Source: Candidatus Taylorbacteria bacterium RIFCSPLOWO2_01_FULL_50_130 (GTDB lineage Bacteria; Patescibacteriota; Minisyncoccia; Phycocordibacterales; UBA10002). Taken from it: a stretch of 11,664 nt of DNA. The notes under the pieces were generated by a model that was given only the letters and a program-made list of their open reading frames with translations, was not told the DNA's origin and did no database searches. Position numbers and translations under genes: made by a program. The first letter of the stretch is position 1. The number at the start of each line of letters is the position of its first letter. Shown here one piece after another: positions 1 to 4,928 of this stretch. The DNA lies in the NCBI GenBank assembly GCA_001821155.1, contig MHSB01000056.1, positions 1-11,664 of the forward strand. Direction: 5' to 3'.

Positions 1-364
1 CGGCGAGCTTCTGGCGCATCGGCTTCCCCTTCTTGCCGCGCGCCGCGCCAATAAGCCAGCGATACGCGAGCGAAATCCGGCGGTCGGGACGGACCTCCAC
101 CGGCACTTGATAGTTGGCGCCGCCGACGCGGCGGGAGCGCACTTCCATAAGCGGCGTGACGTTTTTGAGCGCGACATCAAAAACTTCAAGCGGATTTTCG
201 GTCTTGGCCTGTTCTTTGATTATCGCGAACGCCCCGTACACGATTTTCCGCGCCGCCTCCTTTTTACCTTGCTCCATGCAGTAGTTGATGAACTTCATCA
301 CCTTGGGCGAGTTGTATATGGGGTCTGGCGACAGTTCCTTTCTATTCTTTACTTTACGTCGCAT
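1..364 (-). CDS. rpsG: 30S ribosomal protein S7, C-terminus cut by window edge
   Basis: S7 binds the 3' major domain of 16S rRNA and nucleates assembly of the small-subunit head. The window holds the first 121 residues; the C-terminus lies beyond position 1. Visible family features are the basic N-terminus (MRRKVKNRKELSPDP), the helix around NSPKVMKFINYCMEQGKK, and the motif VRSRRVGGANYQVPVEV near residues 76-92, which is the S7 signature with its rRNA-binding beta hairpin, followed by the RRISLAYRWL helix. It lies downstream of rpsL on the same strand, the usual str-operon order, with a 111-bp spacer that contains a periodic repeat. An AAAGGA lies only one base from the ATG, closer than usual for a Shine-Dalgarno site. 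Identification is very secure; the start is likely. Confidence 0.95.
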   Translation of the reverse strand, partial: MRRKVKNRKELSPDPIYNSPKVMKFINYCMEQGKKEAARKIVYGAFAIIKEQAKTENPLEVFDVALKNVTPLMEVRSRRVGGANYQVPVEVRPDRRISLAYRWLIGAARGKKGKPMRQKLA

Positions 365-396
365 GTCCTTTCTTATTTATCTCGTAAATATCTCCG

Positions 397-438
397 CACC
401 AAATACCGAATATCTAATCTCAAATATCGAAAGACCAG
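397..438. repeat. Degenerate 7-bp periodic array between rpsL and rpsG
   Basis: Five to six consecutive heptamers follow the pattern NNNCNAA (for example CACCAAA then TACCGAA), in strict 7-bp register. The unit TACCGAA also occurs at 1838-1844 in the array between the M50 protease gene and rpmB. The array fills the centre of the spacer between the two ribosomal genes. No promoter is evident here, so it is probably transcribed as part of the rpsL-rpsG mRNA. Confidence 0.6.
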
Positions 439-475
439 AGATCTTGAATTTTAAATAATTTTTCGAAATTGGAAA

Positions 476-889
476 TTACGCCGCTTTGAGGCGTTTTGCC
501 CCATACTGGCTTCTTCCTTTCATCCTTTTTTCAACGCCTCCGGCATCCAAGACCCCGCGGACAATCTGGTAACGAAGGTTGACATCTTTTACGCGGCCGC
601 CGCGAAGGAGCACCACCGCGTGCTCTTGAAGGTTGTGTCCCATTCCCGGAATGTAGGCGGTCACTTCCATGCCGTTCGTGAGGCGCACGCGGGCAATTTT
701 GCGAATGGCCGAGTTTGGCTTGCGGGGAGTTTTGGTCGTTACTTTTGTGCAGACGCCCCGTTTGAATGGCGCACTATAAAACACCGGCCGGTTTTTGAGT
801 ACGTTAAATCCTTTGGTGAGTGCCGGCGTTTTTGACTTGTGCGGCGCGCTCTTTCTCCTTCGCTTTACGAGTTGATTGATAGTTGGCAT
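476..889 (-). CDS. rpsL: 30S ribosomal protein S12
   Basis: S12 sits at the decoding centre and controls translational accuracy. The 137-residue protein has the long N-terminal extension typical of Gram-positive-type S12 (B. subtilis is of similar length), then KRGVCTKV, the decoding loop TPRKPNSA (residues 54-61), NGMEVTAYIPG, GHNLQEHAV and GGRVKD. Two departures lie in the streptomycin-binding region. The first Lys of the usual TPKKPNSA is Arg56 (E. coli Lys43 counting Met). The usual KDLPGVRY loop is KDVNLRY, one residue shorter and without the Pro-Gly. The Asp that some bacteria methylthiolate is kept. There is no clear Shine-Dalgarno; an 8-bp repeat array starts five bases upstream of the ATG. 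First gene of the rpsL-rpsG unit. Confidence 0.97.
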   Translation of the reverse strand: MPTINQLVKRRRKSAPHKSKTPALTKGFNVLKNRPVFYSAPFKRGVCTKVTTKTPRKPNSAIRKIARVRLTNGMEVTAYIPGMGHNLQEHAVVLLRGGRVKDVNLRYQIVRGVLDAGGVEKRMKGRSQYGAKRLKAA

Positions 890-893
890 CGGA

Positions 894-933
894 TAGCTTT
901 TCAGCTAATTAGCTTACTAGCTGGTTAGCTTTT
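894..933. repeat. 8-bp periodic array TAGCTNNT upstream of rpsL
   Basis: Five contiguous octamers (TAGCTTTT, CAGCTAAT and three more) keep an exact 8-bp period around the palindromic AGCT core. Two further AGCT octamers lie at 953-968, across a hairpin. The same unit recurs at 2176-2207 at the end of rpmB. The array directly abuts the rpsL start codon, so it lies in the leader of the ribosomal mRNA. Confidence 0.65.
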
Positions 934-959
934 GCGGGAGATCCTTTCCCTAAAAAGCT
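927..959 (-). promoter_or_regulatory. Hairpin in the rpsL leader
   Basis: An outer 7-bp stem (AGCTTTT with AAAAGCT) encloses a second stem (GGGAG with TTCCC, one wobble) separated by two-base bulges. It lies 38-70 bases upstream of the rpsL start. There is no U-tract, so it is not a standard terminator. A role in autoregulation of the ribosomal operon is possible but not shown by the sequence. Confidence 0.4.
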
Positions 960-979
960 AGAAAGCTGACGTGGGCACT

Positions 980-1008
980 ACTGTAATATATAAGCCCGAG
1001 AAACGCAA
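980..1008 (-). promoter_or_regulatory. Possible rpsL promoter
   Basis: On the minus strand TTGCGT (1008-1003) and TACAGT (985-980) are separated by 17 bases, inside an AT-rich stretch upstream of the rpsL leader. Matches to consensus are only moderate (3/6 and 4/6). It is the best candidate in the 252-bp gap between the M50 gene and rpsL. Confidence 0.3.
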
Positions 1009-1050
1009 ATTATTATCGGCCCCCGATTCTAACGAAAATCAGCGGGTTTG

Positions 1051-1140
1051 TTATTTGGATGGTTTATAAAAATTACCATCAGCATTATCCGGGTCGTCAC
1101 GCGTCCACCCTCCGATTTGTTTCGTATCGCTTACATAAAA
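1051..1140 (-). other. Open reading-frame tail without clear start, possible small gene or remnant
   Basis: Between the M50 stop and the rpsL leader the minus strand encodes a protein-like tail ending at a TAA (1053-1051), including TKQIGGWTRDDPDNADG and NFYKPSK. The frame opens inside the end of the M50 gene but offers no ATG, only a distant TTG about 45 bases inside that gene. The composition looks like real protein, so it may be the end of a decayed gene or a very short protein with an unusual start. I do not recognise a family. A small 6-bp inverted repeat (1058-1063 with 1075-1080) lies within it. Confidence 0.25.
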
Positions 1141-1141
1141 T

Positions 1142-1762
1142 TTAGAGGGAAATTCCGGTAAGCGTTGAAAACACGAACCCAATGATGGGCGTCAGGTATT
1201 GCCAGAAAAAAACGATAAAAATGAGAACAATGAAAAAGCCGTACTTCTCAAGCGATTCGCGGATGTTTTGCAGATGATACGGTAAAAACGCGAAAAGGAT
1301 TTTGGAGCCGTCAAGCGGAGGAATCGGAACAAGATTGAATAAGGCAAGGATGATGTTGATGATAACGACTGCCACAGCTATCTGCAGGAACGATCCCGGC
1401 ATCGCGCCGGCTCCCAACCGTATGAGAAGTCCGAAAATGAGCGCAAGACCGATATTTGACAGCGGGCCGGCTCCAGCGACAATCGCTTCTCCGAATTTCC
1501 CGCGCAGATTGTATGGATTCACCGGCACTGGCTTCGCCCAGCCAAACATGATGTCGGCGTTCGTGAAAAAAAGAAGAAGCGGCACCAAAACGGAGCCGAT
1601 TGGGTCAATGTGCGGGAGAGGGTTGAGCGTCAGTCTGCCCTGTAAGCGTGCCGTAGGGTCACCAAGATAATTCGCCACAAAGCCGTGCGAAACTTCGTGG
1701 ACCACGACGGACATGATGAGTATGAGAATGGAAAATACAGCGTCAAATTGCATAAATGTCAT
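1142..1762 (-). CDS. Site-2 protease family (M50) integral membrane metalloprotease
   Basis: This is a membrane zinc protease of the site-2/M50 family, which cleaves substrates within or near the membrane. The 206-residue protein has the zinc motif HEVSH (His22, Glu23, His26) in the first hydrophobic helix, the GWAKPVPVNPYNL segment (74-86) typical of this soluble-loop-poor subgroup, a second hydrophobic region (about 93-120), and NLVPIPPLDG with the third zinc ligand Asp151. Two more helices follow. No PDZ domain is present, as in the short bacterial and archaeal forms. The first ATG has no Shine-Dalgarno. A second ATG nine bases in (position 1753) lies seven bases after TACAAT, so the true start may be there, on a leaderless mRNA. 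It is divergent from rpmB; its substrate cannot be told from context. Confidence 0.93.
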   Translation of the reverse strand: MTFMQFDAVFSILILIMSVVVHEVSHGFVANYLGDPTARLQGRLTLNPLPHIDPIGSVLVPLLLFFTNADIMFGWAKPVPVNPYNLRGKFGEAIVAGAGPLSNIGLALIFGLLIRLGAGAMPGSFLQIAVAVVIINIILALFNLVPIPPLDGSKILFAFLPYHLQNIRESLEKYGFFIVLIFIVFFWQYLTPIIGFVFSTLTGISL

Positions 1763-1795
1763 TGTATGATAGCATGTCCGAGTCTAGAGTTTAAA
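1761..1795 (-). promoter_or_regulatory. Probable promoter of the M50 protease gene
   Basis: Two overlapping -10 candidates occur on the minus strand: TATCAT (1771-1766, preceded by TG-C, an extended -10) and TACAAT (1766-1761). A weak -35, TTTAAA (1795-1790), lies 18 bases upstream of the first. With TACAAT, transcription would begin at the second ATG of the gene, giving a leaderless message like those proposed for recJ and the MBL gene. Confidence 0.4.
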
Positions 1796-1798
1796 TAA

Positions 1799-1922
1799 AT
1801 CCCAATATACAAGTACCAAATCACAAACAATATCCAATACCGAAATTCTAATAGCCAAACTGCTCGCCGTTTTGAATTTTGAGATTAGAATTTGTTTGTA
1901 GTTTGGGATTTGTGATTTGTAA
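1799..1922. repeat. Inverted pair of 7-bp periodic arrays between M50 gene and rpmB
   Basis: The left half (1799-1858) is eight heptamers ending in AA (such as TATACAA and GTACCAA) with one 4-base slip. The right half (1870-1922) is seven heptamers of the complementary type (TTTGTAG, TTTGGGA) with a 4-base slip as well. The halves pair as an imperfect inverted repeat: 1817-1827 with 1909-1919 (11 bp perfect) and 1845-1852 with 1884-1891 (8 bp perfect), with 17-base gaps on both sides. It occupies the divergent promoter region. The right arm contains TGTAAT (1918-1923), a possible -10 for rpmB. Confidence 0.6.
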
Positions 1923-1938
1923 TCTTCCTATTAATCCT

Positions 1939-2178
1939 ATGAAGGTTTGCTCTATCACCAAACGAGGCCCGCAGCGCGCCGGAGGGTATAGCAATCGCAC
2001 GCGCGCGACGCAATTCAATCCAACCGGCATAAACCGGCGCCAGTTAAACCTGCAAAAAAAACGCATCTATATTCCCGAACTCAAAAAGACGCTCACGCTT
2101 ACCATTTCAACCAAAGCCATTAAAACTATCCAGAAGAACGGCGCGTACGCAACCTTGAAGAAAGCGGGGCTCGTCTAG
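1939..2178 (+). CDS. rpmB: 50S ribosomal protein L28
   Basis: L28 is a small, basic protein of the large ribosomal subunit. The 79-residue product has the L28 start (MKVCSITKRGPQRAGG), the central NLQKKRIYIPELKK segment matching the conserved NLQ-[KR]-[RK] region, and the helix STKAIKTIQKNG near the C-terminus, in the usual order and length. Only one Cys is present near the N-terminus, so the zinc-binding form is excluded. The ATG at 1939 was chosen because the family begins just there; upstream frame extension is repeat sequence. No Shine-Dalgarno is visible and the leader would be very short. The TAG stop is the first unit of an 8-bp repeat. Confidence 0.95.
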   Translation: MKVCSITKRGPQRAGGYSNRTRATQFNPTGINRRQLNLQKKRIYIPELKKTLTLTISTKAIKTIQKNGAYATLKKAGLV

Positions 2179-2207
2179 CTTTCTAGCTGATTAGCTTTTT
2201 AGCTTTT
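2176..2207. repeat. 8-bp periodic array overlapping the rpmB stop codon
   Basis: Four contiguous octamers of TAGCTNNN (TAGCTTTC, TAGCTGAT and two TAGCTTTT) begin with the TAG stop of rpmB. The same unit forms the array upstream of rpsL at 894-933. The remaining 44 bases to the end of the MBL gene hold nothing else I can support; no convincing terminator is seen for rpmB. Confidence 0.6.
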
Positions 2208-2251
2208 CAGGAAACAAAAAGCGCACTTGCAGCCGTAGCCATGGGTATATT

Positions 2252-3112
2252 TCATTTCGTTACTCGGATAGTTCTGCCGTCGGATTCCATCACAATGGTG
2301 CCGTACTCGTAGGTGCCAAACGTCTCGACTTCAAATTGTTTGAGGCGAGCCAAGACTTCTTGGTGCGGATGGCCGTATCTATTGTCCTTGCCCGCGGAGA
2401 CAACCGCAAACGCGGGCGACGCGAGGCCAAGTAGAACCTCGCTGGTAGAGGTTTTTGAGCCATGATGCCCGACTTTGAGCACGTCCGCGTTTAAGCGCTC
2501 TTTGTCCATATACGCTAGATATTCTTCTATCGCAGACGGCGCGTCTCCGGGAAAGAGAAATGATGTGTCGCCGTAGACAAGTTTGCCGATTATTGAGCCG
2601 TCATTGGTATCGAACCCCGAAACATCTCTGTCCGGAAAAAGTATTTCGAAGTATGCCCCGCCGCCAAGATTAAACCGTTGTCCGCGCTCCGCAATTATTC
2701 TTCGCGCATCTTCTTCCTCAATTGCAAAAGCAAGCGAGCGATAATCCGCCGACGCGCCAACCGTTCCCGGCTCTACAACCGCGTTTACCTTGAAAGAACG
2801 CAGAACATCGAGAAAACCGGCCATGTGGTCTGTGTCGGGATTAGAGACAAGAAGGAGATCAATCGAACGGTCATAAAACGGCATGATTTTGCCAAGTTCG
2901 CGGAGCACAACTTTCCCGGGTCCTCCGTCTATCATCATCTGCGCGCCAGTTGGCGACTCTATAAATATCGCGTCCCCTTGTCCGACGTTAAGAAACACTA
3001 CGGTAAGCGTACCGCCTCTATCTTCGGAGACTGCCGCGTACCAAATAAGCGCTAGTGCGATACAAAGTAAACCAAGCAGAGACCATCGCAAGTTTATCCA
3101 AAATCTGCCCAT
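2252..3112 (-). CDS. Membrane-anchored metallo-beta-lactamase-fold protein, ComEC C-terminal type
   Basis: This protein corresponds to the C-terminal nuclease-like domain of ComEC/Rec2 as a separate gene. An uncleaved N-terminal helix (about residues 9-28) would hold a 286-residue protein at the membrane with the domain outside. Domain motifs follow in order: FLNVGQGDA (40-48), IDGGPG (61-66), SNPDTDH (90-96), FPGDA (187-191), GHHGS (215-219) and RYGHPH (245-250). In the usual HxDxDH metal motif the first His is Asn91; Asp93, Asp95 and His96 remain. The ComEC channel gene sits 1.8 kb away on the same strand and lacks this domain, so the two may act together in processing incoming DNA. A general MBL hydrolase role is the alternative. 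The start lies six bases after TACAAT. Confidence 0.9.
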   Translation of the reverse strand: MGRFWINLRWSLLGLLCIALALIWYAAVSEDRGGTLTVVFLNVGQGDAIFIESPTGAQMMIDGGPGKVVLRELGKIMPFYDRSIDLLLVSNPDTDHMAGFLDVLRSFKVNAVVEPGTVGASADYRSLAFAIEEEDARRIIAERGQRFNLGGGAYFEILFPDRDVSGFDTNDGSIIGKLVYGDTSFLFPGDAPSAIEEYLAYMDKERLNADVLKVGHHGSKTSTSEVLLGLASPAFAVVSAGKDNRYGHPHQEVLARLKQFEVETFGTYEYGTIVMESDGRTIRVTK

Positions 3113-3127
3113 GCAAAAATTGTAGCA
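3113..3127 (-). promoter_or_regulatory. Leaderless-type promoter of the MBL gene
   Basis: On the minus strand TGC-TACAAT (extended -10, 3127-3119) is followed by six bases and then the ATG at 3112. This spacing would put the transcription start at the start codon. The -35 region is poor (TTAACG at 19 bases). The same arrangement precedes recJ. Confidence 0.5.
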
Positions 3128-3187
3128 TTAAAAAATGCGGCCGCGTTAAGAAGCGAGACCGCAGGCAAAAAGGGAGATGGAATGAAT

Positions 3188-3361
3188 TCAAACTCGCGGC
3201 GGATGAGCCGAGAGCGCCTTGTCGCAAACCCAACTCAAAAAGAAACACGACAAGACCAATGCGAGAGTGATGAGGGAAGCCGCGTTCGGACCCCATAGCC
3301 ACCAGCAAACGGCAAAAGATTCGGCAAGCAGAAAGAAAAAATACCAACACACTACTTTCAT
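3188..3361 (-). CDS. Small two-helix membrane protein, function unknown
   Basis: The 57-residue product is almost entirely two hydrophobic segments, roughly residues 3-20 (rich in Phe, Trp and Cys) and 25-45 (ITLALVLSCFFLSWV), with a short polar C-terminus AHPPRV. A good Shine-Dalgarno (AAAGGA, five bases from the ATG) supports this start over one nine codons upstream. I recognise no family. The 167-bp mobile element sits 13 bases upstream of the start codon, and a possible promoter lies beyond it at 3586-3613, so the insertion lengthened the leader. It lies upstream of the MBL gene on the same strand, which appears to have its own promoter. Confidence 0.5.
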   Translation of the reverse strand: MKVVCWYFFFLLAESFAVCWWLWGPNAASLITLALVLSCFFLSWVCDKALSAHPPRV

Positions 3362-3374
3362 AAAATTCCTTTCA

Positions 3375-3541
3375 TAGGACTTACGCAATCGGTGTCATTC
3401 CCGTGAAGCTTGTCCTCGCGAAGGCGGGGAACGGGAATCCAGGGCGTTAAAAAACGGCCAAATACTGGATTCCCGCCGTAGCTTGCCCTCGACCTGATCG
3501 GGGACGGGAATGACAGAAAATGACGAAATGCGTAAGTCCTA
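3375..3541. mobile_element. 167-bp palindromic MITE-like element, copy 1
   Basis: The ends are perfect 13-bp inverted repeats (TAGGACTTACGCA) and the flanks carry a 5-bp direct repeat TTTCA (3370-3374 and 3542-3546), the mark of transposition. Each half also holds internal inverted sequence (TGTCATTCCCG and GGATTCCCG). It has no coding capacity, so it would need a transposase elsewhere. Copy 2 at 7411-7577 is in the opposite orientation and differs at only three positions by my reading. It sits between the probable promoter and ribosome site of the 57-residue membrane protein. Confidence 0.85.
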
Positions 3542-3585
3542 TTTCAGAGGGGTTTGCAGTTCAATCTCAAATAGGTTCCGGGCTA

Positions 3586-3613
3586 AAGATACTTCGCGTT
3601 GGAGTTCCGTCAA
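3586..3613 (-). promoter_or_regulatory. Possible promoter for the 57-residue membrane protein
   Basis: The minus strand has TTGACG (3613-3608), 16 bases, and TATCTT (3591-3586). It points toward the small membrane protein gene, from which the mobile element now separates it. Overlap with the plus-strand promoter at 3605-3632 makes this a divergent promoter pair. Confidence 0.35.
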
Positions 3614-3632
3614 GCTCCGTAAGTGCTATACT
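3605..3632 (+). promoter_or_regulatory. Possible promoter of the zinc-ribbon/superoxide dismutase pair
   Basis: An extended -10, TGC-TATACT (3624-3632), is the strongest plus-strand promoter signal ahead of these genes; the -35 (TTCCGT, 3605-3610) is poor. It would give a leader of about 110 bases containing nothing else I can identify. Confidence 0.4.
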
Positions 3633-3751
3633 ATTTCGCAGTTATTGCTTGCTCTCTTTCGAACGAGCGGAGTATGGAACGTATGAATTAGTAGCATCGT
3701 GTTTTACCCAGTAAAAATACGGTCCCAGCGCGCGAGGTTGGCATTGTTTTG

Positions 3752-3850
3752 ATGCCGGGAAGGGCTCGCGACAAGGTGTATTGTCTTGAATGTAACAAAG
3801 AGTTGGGATTTGAAAGAGGGGGTTTAGTTATGATAACATGCAAGTGTTGA
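3752..3850 (+). CDS. 32-residue zinc-ribbon-like micro-protein
   Basis: The short frame MPGRARDKVYCLECNKELGF continues to a C-terminal TCKC and a TGA stop. The four Cys form CxxC - 15 residues - CxC, a small zinc-binding arrangement; the CNKEL context resembles small zinc fingers such as phage Mu Com, but that similarity is only by eye. The TGA overlaps the ATG of the superoxide dismutase by one base (TGATG), a classic coupling arrangement and the main support for its reality. No Shine-Dalgarno is visible at the ATG; the frame is open upstream to a TAG at 3692-3694, so a non-ATG start is possible. Role unknown; it could be a metal-responsive partner of the metalloenzyme next to it. Confidence 0.5.
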   Translation: MPGRARDKVYCLECNKELGFERGGLVMITCKC

Positions 3851-4446
3851 TGAAAAAATTTGAAGAAAAAAAATTTCAAATCCAGAAGCTCAAAGGCATT
3901 TCGGACAAGAACATTGAGGAGCATCTCAAGCTCTACGCCGGCTACGTGAAAAACGCCAATCTAATTTTGGAACATATCGAAGAACTGTCGCCGCAATCAG
4001 AAAAATATGCCTACGAACTCGACGAACTCCGGCGGCGTTTCTCCTTTGAATTTGACGGAATGAGAAATCATGAATATTATTTTTCGGCGCTTGAAAGCGG
4101 TTCTACTCCGCTCACCACAAGCGGGTCACTTGCAAAAGCCATCGAACAGGAGTGGAGCTCATTTGAAAACTGGTTGAATCGATTCAAGTCCATATCCTTA
4201 ACTCGAGGCATCGGTTGGGTTTTTCTGTATTATGACCAGCAAACGAAACGCCTGCTTAATCAATGGGTTGATGAGCAACATTTGGGCCACTTAACCGGTC
4301 TTTCTCCCGTTCTTGCGTTGGATATGTGGGAACACGCGTACGTCGCCGACTACCAGCCGAGCGGCAAGAAGCAATATGTGGAGGATTTTTTCGCAAACCT
4401 CAACTGGTCTGTGATAGAAAAGACTTTTGCGAATGCCGCGGAATAA
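3850..4446 (+). CDS. sod: Fe/Mn-family superoxide dismutase, divergent
   Basis: The product belongs to the Fe/Mn superoxide dismutases, which convert superoxide to oxygen and peroxide. With the ATG at 3850 it has 198 residues, the usual length. Metal ligands can be placed: His25 in NIEEHLKLYAGYV, His74 in GMRNHEYYF, and Asp158 and His162 in LDMWEHAYVADYQ. The C-terminal pattern YVEDFFANLNWSVIEKTF is typical. The segment between His25 and the gateway Tyr is one residue shorter than in E. coli, and the usual HH before that Tyr is replaced. Gln143-His144 (DEQH) lies where the outer-sphere Gln or His is expected. An alternative ATG at 3838 adds four residues; 3850 is preferred because it overlaps the upstream stop. 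No signal peptide, so it is cytoplasmic. Confidence 0.88.
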   Translation: MKKFEEKKFQIQKLKGISDKNIEEHLKLYAGYVKNANLILEHIEELSPQSEKYAYELDELRRRFSFEFDGMRNHEYYFSALESGSTPLTTSGSLAKAIEQEWSSFENWLNRFKSISLTRGIGWVFLYYDQQTKRLLNQWVDEQHLGHLTGLSPVLALDMWEHAYVADYQPSGKKQYVEDFFANLNWSVIEKTFANAAE

Positions 4447-4447
4447 C

Positions 4448-4482
4448 AAAAGAAAACGGCTTAGCGTAAAAACGCCGAGCCG
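4448..4482 (-). terminator. Rho-independent terminator ending the comEC operon
   Basis: Read on the minus strand, CGGCT...AGCCG and GCGT...ACGC form a two-part stem with one 2-base internal loop (4482-4457), followed by TTTTCTTTT. It lies 31 bases after the stop of the 137-residue gene. The plus strand has no U-tract, so any effect on the convergent superoxide dismutase gene would be weaker. Confidence 0.7.
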
Positions 4483-4513
4483 ATATGACTGCATTTCGCA
4501 ATCGCGTAAAAAA

Positions 4514-4927
4514 CTACCAACCACTTGGTGAGGACTTGCGGCGTTTAATATCAGGGTCTTCACAATACGCGGCAATACCTTCCGCACGAACAAGCGGCGC
4601 AACCGCCTCCAAAATGGCTAGTCGAAGTTTGCCGTCGTAGTGTCTTCCGTTGCAGACACAGCAAATCTCCGCGTAGGTAATATCAAGGATATCCCACCGC
4701 GAGAGTCCGAAGCGTTCGGTAATTTCGGGGTGCCAAAACGATCCGCGATGCAATTCAATTCCCGTGAGTGTGTAAAATACGGCGGTAGTTGGGGAGAAAA
4801 TGGTTTTACTTCCTACTCGCCATAAATGAATGCAACGGTGGTTAAGATACGCCATCCATCGGAGCTCATCGAGATGCATAAGCACATCAAGAAAGCCCTC
4901 TTTGTCGAGAGTTTGCAAGTTTTTCAT
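4514..4927 (-). CDS. Hypothetical protein, 137 residues, Cys-containing
   Basis: I do not recognise this protein. It starts one base after the comEC stop (TGA-T-ATG), so it is probably translated by coupling in the same operon. An in-frame ATG at 4990 inside comEC is open but less likely. The protein is soluble, with an acidic helical N-terminus (DKEGFLDVLMHLDELRWMAYL), a likely winged or mixed alpha/beta middle (FGLSRWDILDITYAEI), a CCVC cluster at residues 89-92 and a basic C-terminal tail (IKRRKSSPSGW). The Cys cluster and basic tail could fit a small metal- or nucleic-acid-binding role, but that is guesswork. It is followed by the terminator. Confidence 0.65.
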   Translation of the reverse strand: MKNLQTLDKEGFLDVLMHLDELRWMAYLNHRCIHLWRVGSKTIFSPTTAVFYTLTGIELHRGSFWHPEITERFGLSRWDILDITYAEICCVCNGRHYDGKLRLAILEAVAPLVRAEGIAAYCEDPDIKRRKSSPSGW

Positions 4928-4928
4928 A

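Noticed and set aside
1302..1670. Plus-strand frame opposite the M50 gene.
   Set aside because: Shadow of the conserved minus-strand protease; no supporting signals.
397..2207. Short repeats as a CRISPR array.
   Set aside because: Units are 7-8 bp, contiguous and degenerate, with no spacers and no cas genes nearby.
3132..3148. GCGGCCGC-centred palindrome upstream of the MBL gene as an operator.
   Set aside because: It is short, has no loop or second copy, and could be chance in a GC-rich patch.
3018..3350. 110-codon minus-strand frame overlapping the MBL gene start and the small membrane protein.
   Set aside because: It overlaps the well-supported MBL gene in another frame and has no ribosome site or family features; the 57-residue frame has a proper Shine-Dalgarno.
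3375..3541. Element as an IS630/Tc1-type insertion with TA target duplication.
   Set aside because: TA flanks the inner repeat in both copies, but both copies also have 5-bp direct repeats outside the TA, and only removal including the TA restores the purS frame. The TA is part of the element.
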